Shown: one piece after another, positions 51,140 through 62,508 of the stretch
Position numbering within the stretch: the stretch's first letter is position 1
How the letters are laid out: each line of letters begins with the position of its first letter
DNA from: Mesostigma viride
Taxonomy: Eukaryota > Streptophyta > Mesostigmatophyceae > Mesostigmatales > Mesostigmataceae
Assembly (NCBI GenBank): GCA_009746045.1
Contig: RPFO01000103.1
Coordinates: 664,570 to 728,569 of the forward strand
Length of the DNA stretch: 64,000 bases
Direction of reading: 5' to 3'
Position numbers and translations under genes: made by a program
The notes under the pieces: model-generated
Database searches by the model: none
Told to the model about the DNA's origin: nothing
The model's input: the letters and a program-made list of their open reading frames with translations, nothing else

Positions 51140-51404
51140 TCATAATAGGCTGGTGGCGCAGCATGCGCACGCCTTGGTAATGGTGTCGTCATGATTCCCT
51201 GCCTATCCATGTTTTTTAATGTGCCTATACCTCATGCACACAGGTTTTTGATTTATTGATTTCATGTCATGTCGTGTCATGTCAATATATCAATTTATGG
51301 TGGGCACGGGGCCATGTGTCAATTACGCAAAGATAACTAATATGTGAAATCCATTGATTGGCCAGTACTGAGCATGCATGGACTTGTGTTCTTTTTGCAA
51401 TGTG

Positions 51405-54400
51405 GAAAGTTAGGGTGCAATCTGATCTCATTTGCATGGTCTAGGGTGCCTAAACGGCCTAAAACCGAGCAAAAATGCGGTTTTTATGCTATTTGACGTC
51501 ACCGTTGGGACCCCTGCAGGTATCCAAAAAATGTGCAACTTTGCAATCCCTCTTGGGGTACTAGTTAGACCTTAACCACCACATATGAGTCATATTTAGA
51601 GCAAAACTGCAGCCAGGAAAAATTGACATGTCGTATTTGCGCCTTCACGTCAATTAATTTTATGCTACTTGGCGTCACCCAGGGTGCCCTGCAGGCATCC
51701 AAAAAATGTGCAACTTTGCACATGTTCTTGTTTCAGCATGGCAAGAGCAGCTGCCAAGTTTGGTTGCAATCTGAGCTCATTTGCATGGTCTAGGGTGCCT
51801 AAATGGGCTAAAACCGAGCAAAAATGCGTCTTTTATGCTATTTGACGTCACCCAGGGTGCCCTGCAGGCATCCAAAAAATGTGCAACTTTGCACATGTTC
51901 TTTGTTTAGCATGGCAAGGGCAGCTGCCAAGTTTGGCTGCAATCTGATCTCATTTGCATGGTCTAGGGTGCCTAAACAGGCTAAAACCGAGCAAAACCGC
52001 GGTTTTTATGCTACTTGACGTCACCGTTGGGACCCCTGCAGGTATCCAAAAAATGTGCAACTTTGCAATCCCTCTTGGGGTACTAGATAGACCTTAACCA
52101 CCACATATGAGTCATATTTAGAGCAAAACTGCAGCCAGGAAAAATTGACATGTCGTATTTGCGCCTTCACGTCAATTAATTTTATGCTACTTGGCGTCAC
52201 CCAGGGTGCCCTGCAGGTATCCAAAACATGTGCAACTTTGCACATGTTCTTGTTTCAGCATGGCAAGAGCAGCTGCCAAGTCTGGTTGCAATCTGAGCTC
52301 ATTTGCATGGTCTAGGGTGCCTAAATGGGCTAATTAATTAATTTCAGCATCAATGGGCTAAAACCGAGCAAAAATGCGTCTTTTATGCTATTTGACGTCA
52401 CCCAGGGTGCCCTGCAGGCATCCAAAAAATGTGCAACTTTGCACATGTTCTTTGTTTAGCATGGCAAGGGCAGCTGCCAAGTTTGGCTGCAATCTGATCT
52501 CATTTGCATGGTCTAGGGTGCCTAAACAGGCTAAAACCGAGCAAAACCGCGGTTTTTATGCTACTTGACGTCACCGTTGGGACCCCTGCAGGTATCCAAA
52601 AAATGTGCAACTTTGCAATCCCTCTTGGGGTACTAGATAGACCTTAACCACCACATATGAGTCATATTTAGAGCAAAACTGCAGCCAGGAAAAATTGACA
52701 TGTCGTATTTGCGCCTTCACGTCAATTAATTTTATGCTACTTGGCGTCACCCAGGGTGCCCTGCAGGTATCCAAAACATGTGCAACTTTGCACATGTTCT
52801 TGTTTCAGCATGGCAAGAGCAGCTGCCAAGTTTGGTTGCAATCTGAGCTCATTTGCATGGTCTAGGGTGCCTAAATGGGCTAAAACCGAGCAAAAATGCA
52901 TCTTTTATGCTATTTGACGTCACCCAGGGTGCCCTGCAGGCATCCAAAAAATGTGCAACTTTGCGCATGTTCTTTGTTAGCATGGCAAGGGCAGCTGCCA
53001 AGTTTGGCTGCAATCTGATCTCATTTGCATGGTCTAGGGTGCCTAAACAGGCTAAAACCGAGCAAAACCGCGGTTTTTATGCTACTTGACGTCACCGTTG
53101 GGACCCCTGCAGGTATCCAAAAAATGTGCAACTTTGCAATCCCTCTTGGGGTACTAGATAGACCTTAACCACCACATATGAGTCATATTTAGAGCAAAAC
53201 TGCAGCCAGGAAAAATTGACATGTCGTATTTGCGCCTTCACGTCAATTAATTTTATGCTACTTGGCGTCACCCAGGGTGCCCTGCAGGTATCCAAAACAT
53301 GTGCAACTTTGCACATGTTCTTGTTTCAGCATGGCAAGAGCAGCTGCCAAGTTTGGTTGCAATCTGAGCTCACTTGCATGGTCTAGGGTGCCTAAATGGG
53401 CTAAAACCGAGCAAAAATGCGTCTTTTATGCTATTTGGCGTCACCCAGGGTGCCCTGCAGGCATCCAAAAAATGTGCAACTTTGCACATGTTCTTTGTTC
53501 AGCATGGCAAGGGCAGCTGCCAAGTTTGGCTGCAATCTGATCTCATTTGCATGGTCTAGGGTGCCTAAACAGGCTAAAACCGAGCAAAAATGCGGTTTTT
53601 ATGCTACTTGACGTCACCGTTGGGACCCCTGCAGGTATCCAAAAAATGTGCAACTTTGCAATCCCTCTTGGGGCACTAGATAGACCTTAACCACCACATA
53701 TGAGTCATATTTAGAGCAAAACTGCAGCCAGGAAAAATTGACATGTCGTATTTGCGCCTTCACGTCAATTAATTTTATGCTACTTGGCGTCACCCAGGGT
53801 GCCCTGCAGGCATCCAAAACATGTGCAACTTTGCACATGTTCTTGTTTTAGCATGGCAAGAGCAGCTGCCAAGTTTGGTTGCAATCTGAGCTCATTTGCA
53901 TGGTCTAGGGTGCCTAAATGGGCTAAAACCGAGCAAAAATGCGGTTTTTATGCTATTTGACGTCACCCAGGGTGCCCTGCAGGCATCCAAAAAATGTGCA
54001 ACTTTGCGCATGTTCTTTGGTTAGCATGGCAAGAGCAGCTGCCAAGTTTGGCTGCAATCTGATCTCATTTGCATGGTCTAGGGTGCCTAAACAGGCTAAA
54101 ACCGAGCAAAAACGCGTCTTTTATGCTCTTTGACGTCACCCAGGGTGCCCTGCAGGCATCCAAAAAATGTGCAACTTTGCACATGTTCTTTGTTTAGCAT
54201 GGCAAGGGCAGCTGCCAAGTTTGGCTGCAATCTGATCTCATTTGCATGGTCTAGGGTGCCTAAACAGGCTAAAACCGAGCAAAACCGCGGTTTTTATGCT
54301 ACTTGACGTCACCGTTGGGACCCCTGCAGGTATCCAAAAACTGTGCAACTTTGCAATCCCTCTTGGGGCACTAGATAGACCTTAACCATCACATATGGGC
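51405..54400 (+). repeat. Right satellite arm, ~173-bp monomers in ~521-bp higher-order units
   Basis: Same monomer family as the left arm, inverted. The landmark AACCACCACATATGAGTCAT recurs near 51576, 52097, 52647, 53168 and 53689, spaced 521-550 bp (three monomers), and a diverged form lies near 54385. Confidence 0.93.
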
Positions 54401-54630
54401 CTGTGTATGAGCAAAACTGCAGTCAGGAAAAATTGACATGTCATATTTGGCACAAAATGCCCTGAAAAGCACCTTCACGTCAATTTCGTCAGGGGGGGGG
54501 TAAGGTTTTTTGGTCCAAATACATTTCTCGAGGCATCCTGCACCAAGTATGAGTCAGACAAGCAAAAATATTCAGTTTTTAAAAATTTACCAAAAATGTG
54601 GTAATTTACCAAACCTACGGGTGTTTGGGG

Positions 54631-56760
54631 TTGGCGGCAAAATGCGCACGTGCCTGCATGGCGCATGACGTGATCCAGGGCAATAAATCCACGCGAATCC
54701 ATGTGAATCACACTATGGATCGATATGGGGACAGGACACAACCTTGCCACACTCGCGGCCGTTGTGAAGGCCGGGGAAATGGTGGGGTGGTGCCCGAAGT
54801 TCCGCAGTCCGCACTATACTGCCTGTGAACCCTCATACAGCCGGCGAATGGCAGCACTTAAATGCTGGCCCGGCGGCACCTGGCCGATCGGGATACAGAG
54901 CTATAATGGCCCAAAGAGCCTCCCTGGCAGAGGACCGTGTCAAAAGCCTTGATGTAGTCAACAAAAATGAAGACCAGCGGAAAACCATCAGGGCAAATGC
55001 GACGCACATCCTCCACCAGCCGGCGCGCGACAAACACAGCCATGACCAGGCATTGTTACGGCCACGACGGAAACTCATCTGAGACTCACCCAGGTATGGC
55101 GGGATTCAGCGCTGCCCGCCAGCGTGGAGCCTGTGCAGCAATGATCATGCGCATATGAAAACCGGCGACTAAGCTTCAGCGCGGCGCGCTCTGCATGGCC
55201 GGAGGCAGACATGCACCCCGATAGGTACCGGGGTCAGCAGCAGAACCCTTCTTGTACAGCATGACTCGGATGGCTGTCTGCCACTCAGCAGGCGGAGCTA
55301 CTGAGCTAGGCTTATCAGAGAGCAGAACACGCCGGTTGCAGAACGCCAGCAGAAGCTCCCGCACCGCCAGGTCAGGGGTCTTGAGCAGCTCGGCCGATCA
55401 AACTGTGGTCCGCACCGACCGCCGCATCATACCGCAAGCGAGCAATGGCACCGTCCAATAAACAAAAAAAGTGAAGGGGTGGACGACGTCGTTGGTGCAT
55501 GGCTGCCAAGGCGACCCTCCTTCAATTGGCGGGGACTTGGTAGTCCACGGCCGAGGAGGGTGCCGCTGGCAGCGGAGGGGGTCCAGCAACACCCGGATGA
55601 CGGGGGACCGTCTCGGGGTGAAGCGCGGCGCCCGGGGCCGGGGGCGTGCACGAGCCCCACCTGTCAAGGAAACATTGTGGGCCGGCCAACCAGAGTTCAA
55701 GGCTTACCGGCGCCGCGCCATCCATCCCCCATGCGCTCCACCGGGGTGCGCTGCCGCCCGCCCGGCCCAGTCGGTCGAGGTACCACATTTCCTTGCCCTG
55801 CATGCATCGGGCATCCATGGTTGCGAGCTTGGCAGGCCTTGGCATCCAAGCGATGCACTGGGCCGGCCGCCTCTGCGTCCTGAGCACGTCACTGACGTAG
55901 GCCGCCACAATTAAGGGCGGCCTTGAGCACCTCAGTGTTTCAGCAGCGGGTCCCGGTTACGCTTAAGGCGCGGATGCCGGGCAGCCAGGACCTTGCAGGG
56001 TCCTGTCGGTATACATAGAGCGGGTCGGGTCGGCGGCGGGGCATGGCCGGCAGGTGCGCCGGGCCGCCAGCAGCGGGGCGCGGGCCGCAAAGCCCGCAAA
56101 AATGGCAGCACTTTGGGTGTACCCTGGGCCAGCGCGTCGACGTCAGCCTGAGCCCCTAGGGCCTCCAGGTACGCCCGCCGGCACTGGTTCCGCTCGTGGT
56201 CGGCGTCCGTCCAGTCCTTGGGGTCCCCGCGGACCGCCGGGGCGTAGCGCAGTCTGCAGTCAGGGCGGACCACTTGGGCGCGGCGCTTGGAGGCCTGGAA
56301 CTGCATGGAGCCGAATCATTGCATGGTCGCTGCCATGCACCAATCGGTCGAGTGGTCAGAGCCCATGCATGCACACCATGGGTGGGTCGAACACTCCGCG
56401 GGTATCCAGAACCAAAGCACACCTGGGCTGCTGTACCGCCACGTAGCCCATGCAGACAGGCCTAACAGTTGTAAGGGCCCCGAAAAGTGACCAAGTCCTG
56501 TGGGGGACATTGGAAGTGGCAGTTGACAGCAACCATCCAGTATCCTGTCGGGCAGTAGAAAGGACGAAAACAGGTGGGTGTTGTCATTATAGCGACCGTA
56601 TCGGCAGGCGTGCGCAGCGACTGCCAGCAGTGCCCATGGGGAGCGTGGCATTGGCATCGAGCAGCATAACCAAGAAGTGGCGGGCTGGGGTGGCCCGGCC
56701 TCTCAAGGTTATGCAAGTCATCAAAGAACTTCTGGCGTTCCGACCTGTGGCAAACCACTT
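54631..56760 (-). pseudogene. L1-like LINE ORF2, endonuclease end and N-terminal RT (interrupted)
   Basis: Minus strand, decayed, several frames. The endonuclease end HGSDHAMIRLH lies near 56300-56335. RT block VMLYKKGSAADPGTYRG is near 55205-55265, then RRLVEDVRRICPDGFPLVFI and FVDYIKAFDTV (54935-55030), then QGCVLSP near 54735-54755. The next expected RT box (YADD) is found across the foldback element at 43420-43455. This gives the correct endonuclease-RT order of an L1-type element. Confidence 0.72.
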
Positions 56761-56776
56761 AACTCGTCGTCTGTCC

Positions 56777-56806
56777 CAACTCAGTCCTAATAATAGGACT
56801 GAGTTG
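56777..56806. repeat. Short perfect hairpin
   Basis: CAACTCAGTCCTA-ATAA-TAGGACTGAGTTG: 13-bp arms with a 4-base loop. Terminator-like in shape, but it lies in transposon debris. Confidence 0.8.
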
Positions 56807-56991
56807 ACCTATTTCAACCGTGTGTAGTGACTAGGTGGGGGGTCCATCCAAGATGCTTAGATGTGAGTCTATGGAGTATTTGATGTCCTCTTGCTGGCAA
56901 AAATACTACATCAGTGAAAACTTGACCCAAACTCCTAAAAACTACATGGATGTATGGCACCGTCGGCGAATTTGCATTTTTGTGTGGAAGC

Positions 56992-58236
56992 ATGAGTGGC
57001 ATCGACCAGCGCCTCAAGGATAATGCAATCGCTATCGAGGTCTAGTTACGTTAAATAGTGCCGGAACCTTTTGCCCACTGAGGCAAATCGGGCCGGAACA
57101 CTATTTTGCCCGGAATAACCACTTCCGAGCACCCAAGTTAATTCGGCCGAATTAACTTGGGTGCTCGGAAGTGGTTATTCCGGGCAAAATAGTGTTCCGG
57201 CCCGATTTGCCTCAGTGGGCAAAAGGTTCCGGCACTATTTAACGTAACTAAAACCTGGCCTCGTGGAGGGGGGACGAAGAGCCCGAGACATCCGCCTAGG
57301 CCGCTGAGCACGCACCACTAAATGCGCCGGAGCTGCCTCAGTGAGGATTCGAACCCCTGACCTCCAAGGTGCACAGGTTTTAGTTACGTTAAATAGTGCC
57401 GGAACCTTTTGCCGCCTGAGGCAAATCGGGCCGGAACACTATTTTGCCCGGAATAACCACTTCCGAGCACCCAAGTTAATTCGGCCGAATTAACTTGGGT
57501 GCTCGGAAGTGGTTATTCCGGGCAAAATAGTGTTCCGGCCCGATTTGCCTCAGGCGGCAAAAGGTTCCGGCACTATTTAACCTAACTGGTCTTGCAGAAC
57601 ACAGCAGGCCTCACCGCCCAGGCAGTGAAGGACATTGCCGCCAAGCCAGCCTCGGCTGGCCTGGCCGGCGATGCTCCTCCCATCACGACCTGGGCGGACA
57701 TGCTTAAGCAACATACCACCTCCACCACCTCCGCCGTCGCAGCCCAGCTCCAGCGGCAGACGCTTGACCTCCGCGAGGAGGCCGAGCTCGCCAAGCGCAG
57801 CCTCAACGCCATACTCAAGAACTTGGACATGGAAGAAGGTGAGAATTCCGAGAAGCTTGCACGTGCGTTTGAGAGCAAAATCCTTGCACGCATGGGCCTT
57901 CTTGGTGAGATCAAGCTGACCGCCCACCGCCTCCCCCGCGCGCGGGGTAAGGCAGGGGCGCCTCCGCTTCTTCTCATCTTTGATAGCCCAGCGGACAAGA
58001 TTTCGTTTCTCAGACGCCGCAAGCGGCTCGCGAATACTCCCTTCACCGTGGACGACGACTTGACCCTGGCACAGCAACAACGGCGACGGGAGCTATGGCC
58101 GACCTACATCCAGCTCCGGCAGACCAAGGCGGGCCAGCCGGTGTACTGGAAGGGGGCGGCCATCTACGTCGGCCACAAGCCCTGGCAAGCGACCCCCTCG
58201 ACCACCGCGGCCCCGGCAACCCCAGCCCCAGCCTAG
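56992..58236 (+). CDS. LINE ORF1-like protein, copy B, split by a foldback insert
   Basis: Begins at ATG 56992 (MSGIDQRLKDNAIAIE) and is interrupted after base 57043. It resumes in register at 57593 with LQNTAGLTAQAVKDIAAKPA. A helical segment follows (LDLREEAELAKRSLNAILKN), then FDSPADKISFLRRRKRLANT, DDDLTLAQQQRRRELWPTYI and the terminal GQPVYWKGAAIYVG. The second half has the RNA-binding and C-terminal domain pattern of L1-type ORF1 proteins, which coat LINE RNA. Apart from the insert, this copy is intact, unlike copy A. It may be truncated at the 5' end. Confidence 0.7.
57044..57587. mobile_element. Composite of two ~205-bp perfect palindromes, with target duplication
   Basis: Palindrome 1 (57044-57250) and palindrome 2 (57383-57587) are near-identical. 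Each has ~103-bp arms meeting at AATTCGGCCGAATT and ends AGTTACGTTAAATAG / CTATTTAACSTAACT. They flank a 130-bp middle bounded by AAAACCTG...CAGGTTTT. The outer flanks repeat GGTCT (57039-57043 and 57588-57592). LINE copy A provides the homologous unoccupied site. The middle carries a tRNA-like B-box on the minus strand. Confidence 0.88.
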
Positions 58237-58690
58237 GGGAATACAGCATGCAGTAGTGTAGAATAGTTAGACAGTGGCCTTGTACATGCCCGCCTACTAC
58301 AGGCACTATACCAGCTTAGGCCTAGCCCTTTTTAGTCATGTACATGTGTGCCTATGGTGCGCCACCCTCCAGATGATGCCTAGCTTTATTTAATTATGCA
58401 GTGCCCATGCAGGGAGTAACTCTCTGCTGAGACGCCATGCCCTAGCTTTTTGGTATAGCTATGCTGATCTTCCCCCCCATGACAGGCTCCCCCTTCGCTG
58501 GGCATAGCTTGAAGATCATGGGGATGCAAGTGCCCTGGTGCACTTAGAGCAAGGGTCCTTTACATCCCCACCCTTGCAGGAAGTAGCTTAGGATGTATGA
58601 TAGGCCATGTGCCCCCCCTCTCAGGGGCTATGTGCTACATATACTCCCAACGGAGTTATGTTACAATTCAATTCAATTCAATTCAATGAG
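58237..58690 (+). repeat. 3' region of LINE copy B
   Basis: Homologous, inverted, to 40066-40500. Ends in an AATTC short tandem tail (58665-58686). Confidence 0.75.
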
Positions 58691-60117
58691 TGGCAAAAAT
58701 TGAATAAATTCCATATGCATGTTAAAAAAATACAGGCATGTAAACAATATAGTTCTTGACCTGTGGCAAAAAACTGGACTCAATTTGGCCACTGGCACTG
58801 CCTGAAACACGCCAAATACTGCCAGTCCTATACACAGGACTGGGCCATGCTAGCAATTTGCAAGCATGTAAGTGCGGTCATACTACATAGCCAGTAGCGT
58901 GGCCACAAACCATGTCAATCAGCCCATTTCCCTTCAGGCATAATAGGAAAACATACTTGCATCATCATATTGCAGTTATATTGTACCTTAGTATGTGTGA
59001 AAGCCTATGCATACATGTAGGGAATGCGTATGGATACGTAGCTACAAAGGGATGTATCATAAGTAATAACCACCGATATAATGGGTAGGTTAGTCACATA
59101 GTTCTTTACAAGAATGGACATGGATAAAACTGTATTACCTTGCCATGACATGGCCAAGATACCTGCTGGCACATGATGACAGTGGTTTATCACCAAGATT
59201 TTTCACTCACCCGTATAAGCTTGACAGTACCCTTGACGCAGCCCATGACCACACAATCATGCAGTATGAACATAGCAAGAGAATAACTAACATCTATGAA
59301 AGTGTTTTAACCCATTCAGCACCTAAAACCTTGTACAGCCACGCTACGGTAAGGCAAATGCCTGGTAAGATCATCTAAAAAGATGGTTTTAGAGAGGGGC
59401 AGGCAACGGTCAAGAAAGAGCAGCAAGACTCAAAACTGACAGCGCATCGCAAGCTTAGACTCATGTAAGAATACCAAGAAACGATGAAGCAGCGATATTC
59501 CAGCTTTACCTGGCACGGCTGGCGTTACCTTGGCCCAGGCGGTGCCTGCAAAAGTGGCACTTTGCGGCACACAAACCATGACGTGACAGAGTGGTCGAAA
59601 TCATCAAATCTTTACTGCCACTAGACTTAATCTACGACAATACATGATAAAAGGTAGAAAGAAACCTATAAACCCTTCGATTTGATCCGGGAATCAATTG
59701 TAGTAATCCATTCCGTCGACCTGCCTAATCGCATATTTTTCCAGCAAGAACAGTGCCGACACCCAGTAAATCGCATCCCCGCGAGGTTAAAATTCACTTA
59801 TATCATCTTTAGGACATAAAAAATCTATTTCCTGGGTTTGGCCCGCAAAATCGTCCGAAAACGTAAACTGCATGCATGGGCGCAAGCCGCCATGGCTAGG
59901 TCGTGCATTTCCGGAACTCACGTTTCGCGTGAAAATGTACCCTTACCACCTGTACTTTCACCGTACGGTTAGCCGCCCAAACCAAATCCAAAAAAATCCC
60001 AAAAATATGTCCAAGAAAGATCTTTTCAAGTAGTATTTGAATAAATTTAGAGAAAATTTTTCTGCCAAATATTCCGACCGGGGCGAATTTTCTACAAAAC
60101 CTCAAAATTAGGTCCTA
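58691..60117. other. Gene-free stretch
   Basis: AT-rich, no coding signal or recognised repeat. Small frames such as 59145-59378 have no supporting feature. Confidence 0.5.
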
Positions 60118-60208
60118 AAATTAGGACTGAGTTGAACTCAGTCCTAAAATTAGGACCAGGGACAGACGACGAGATGGGGAGCATAACCCATCACAGCCGT
60201 GAGGTGCA

Positions 60209-60929
60209 TGTTGCTTGGACCGCCCCTCATCGTAAAATTTCAGCCTTGATAGTGTAACGTGCCAGCCCAGACACCTAGCCTGAGCTACGTCGCGAAAGAT
60301 CAACTGTGCCGGTAATAGGAAGAATCAAGGTGGCCTAATGCAGATTGCGCTTCACGACTGGGGTCGTGAGATATCTGGCACCGCGACTTGATGCCAAGCT
60401 ATTTAATACACACTTATAATGGCTAGCAATACCAATTACAAATGGATAAGTGCCCCAGGTTCAATGTGTAGGCTTCATCGCACTTTACATTCATCGAACC
60501 AAGAGGACGAGACTCTCGTCCTCGGACCAATTTCACCTAGGTCTGCCACCAAGCTGGCAAGAGGCGCCGACATGGCGCCGACCTTCCAGAGAACTCCGAA
60601 ACATGCAGTCCACACAAGATCCTCGGGTCGACATCGACCCTCGCCAGGCTACAGAATCCACGCATGAGTACAATATCTCAACCAGCTATAAAGTACCCAG
60701 CGCGGCGCGACTGCACCGGCCCCTAGAAGATCGCACACATCAACCTAGGCCCAAAATAACTGGTCCGAATCACACAAACTATCATAATTCCATACAAAAG
60801 TCCTGACCAAGGGACAATTCCCAAATTAAGTCCCGAAATGAGTCCCAAAGTCCTACGGACTATGACAACAAGCCAAAACACATAATTTATTCCATTGTTG
60901 CGCCCGTTCCAAGGGTCGGGTTCGCAACA
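60209..60929 (-). repeat. 3' LTR of a second, minus-strand LTR retrotransposon
   Basis: Ends TGTTGC (60209) and GCAACA (60929) are inverted. On the minus strand the LTR is preceded by a purine tract (complement of CTCCTCCCCCTCCCC, 60930-60945). A TATA-like ATTAAATA box lies on the minus strand near 60405. The 5' LTR would be beyond base 64000. Confidence 0.65.
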
Positions 60930-62508
60930 CTCCTCCCCCTCCCCGGGGGACGGTAGTCCCTACCGTCATGCAGGTAAGGACCAACAACGAAAGGGAGAAA
61001 GCACACAACAAACATACTACTAACCCCGCAGGGTTACTCTACTTGCCACGCAGGGCAAAATCAGATTGACCATAGGGGTACTATGTCCCAGCCCTTGTTC
61101 TCCAACGGGCCAGTAAAACCAATTCCCCCAAAACTCGCCACACAAGGACAAGTCTTGACGTAGTCAACGTATCTCCCTACTATAGGCCGAAGGGAGGAAA
61201 CCAGATCCTATCACGTGAGGGCTTTCGGGTTTTGACCACAGAAACTTCTCCGCGTGGGTTAACAGTCGCCTGAATGAACAGCTCGTTTGACTTTTTCGCC
61301 ATGGCGGGGCTTCCATGACTAGAGACTGCTCCAGACGGCGGGGATATTCCCAGTACTGACGGTACAGGGCATCCATTGGCATTATAGGTGTGGGGCGCTC
61401 CACCTTGCCTACTGGCTGTCTTCCCACCACGAAGTCATTCCTATAGTTTCCACCTTCCGACTCCCACGTTTGTCCTATCTACCGGGACCTTACACCAAGA
61501 ACCAGGTCCAGGTTGGCCTAAGGCCGGCTACCTACCCCAGGTCAAGCCTAACATAATACCGTGCCCTCATCACATGAGGCACCACTGGAAACTGGAACAA
61601 ATCACAGGGCAATGTGACTGGAAACTCTGGATCTCTGGACTGGAACAGCAGGAACAGGAACCCCCATAATCCTTCCTGGAATCTCCCCCACTTCCCACAA
61701 ATCCATCAATTTTCCTCTCACCGCTGCCCTCCCTGGCGACCGCGCTAGTGCAAGGCCGCGGCAGCATATAAAATTCCGCCAGCGGCCCGAATCAGAGGCG
61801 CACACCACTCAACGCCAAGACAACCCAATGGATGGGGTCGACCGATAACAATACTACCGGATGCGCGAAGTCCTGCAGGCGACGATGCTTATCACAACTG
61901 GGATAGTAATACGCGCGTGGCGGACACGTTGCGCGCGACCATGCACAGTGGCGGGCACGCAACAGTTGGGGTGCGCAACAGTGATCCGCGGGGCGCGCAC
62001 GCGCCAGCATGTGACAGCGTTGTAAACGCCACCGCCGAGCAAAGGCCAAAATATGGATCACGGCAGTCGTCATCAGCGACTACGGGAGGTGCTCGCGTGC
62101 AGAACTGTCCAATGCGGTCGATGCACTGAGGGAGGACCACCAAGCTGAATCACGTCTTGCCTGTGCGGAGATGCGCGCGCAAGCGCTGAACTCGTCATTC
62201 CGTCTGCAAGACACCTGATGTCGAGTCAACCACAGCGGAAGGCGCCCAGAATTACACAGACAACGCTGCCAACTGGGATCGCGTCCGAAGATGTCGTCCG
62301 GGAAACGTATTAGCGAGAGGCACCAATGGCCCGCAGCTAGTTTGGTAGAATGACACATGCACCAATACTAACTGCGACCATCACGTCTCCCGGGGGAAGT
62401 GACCGTGTATACGTCGGCCTCCTCCGCCTCCTCCTGCTGGTCACGTGTGTGGTATAGGTACTCCGCCACGACCACAGGAGGGCCGAGAGGTTCCAGCGCA
62501 CTGAGGGA
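60930..62508 (-). other. Internal region of the second LTR element without recognisable pol
   Basis: The 1.58 kb between gag and the 3' LTR shows no protease, RT, RNase H or integrase motif on the minus strand. A frame at 61164-61430 (PTPIMPMDALYRQYWEYPRR) has protein-like composition but no known motif. Confidence 0.5.

Larger units (their letters stand above)
48098..51404 (+). other. Core of the foldback element
   Basis: 3.3 kb without satellite. It contains a 282-bp inverted-repeat element (49485-49766), an R1 repeat (50113-50312) and two adjoining frames (50346-51139). 48098-49480 shows no recognisable gene. Confidence 0.6.
43533..54630. mobile_element. 11.1-kb foldback element with satellite arms
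   Basis: The ends are inverted: CCCCAAACACCCGTAGGTTT (43533) and AAACCTACGGGTGTTTGGGG (to 54630). About 230 bp of subterminal sequence is also inverted (CAAAATGCCCTGAAAAGCAC at 54455 against GTGCTTTTCAGGGCATTTTG near 43697). Then come long arrays of ~173-bp units in opposite orientation (43780-47219 and 51405-54400) around a 3.3-kb core plus a G-rich array. The flanks both read TTG, a possible 3-bp target duplication. The LINE RT motif order reads correctly across the insertion. This is the organisation of foldback (FB-like) transposons. Confidence 0.8.
56763..60173. repeat. 15-bp inverted pair bracketing LINE copy B
   Basis: CTCGTCGTCTGTCCC (56763-56777) and GGGACAGACGACGAG (60159-60173) face each other. 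Each is followed inward by hairpins of the AACTCAGTCCTA family (56777-56804 and 60118-60150). It may be the two ends of one element or two separate small inverted repeats. Confidence 0.45.

Noticed and set aside
43860..54133. Repeated 61-117 residue frames (HGLGCLN..., SPRVPCRHPKNVQL...)
   Set aside because: They repeat with the satellite period and appear in several frames; satellite artefacts.
57330..57375. Functional tRNA gene in the centre of the palindrome composite
   Set aside because: B-box and part of the T arm only; the 5' half is missing and replaced by palindrome sequence.
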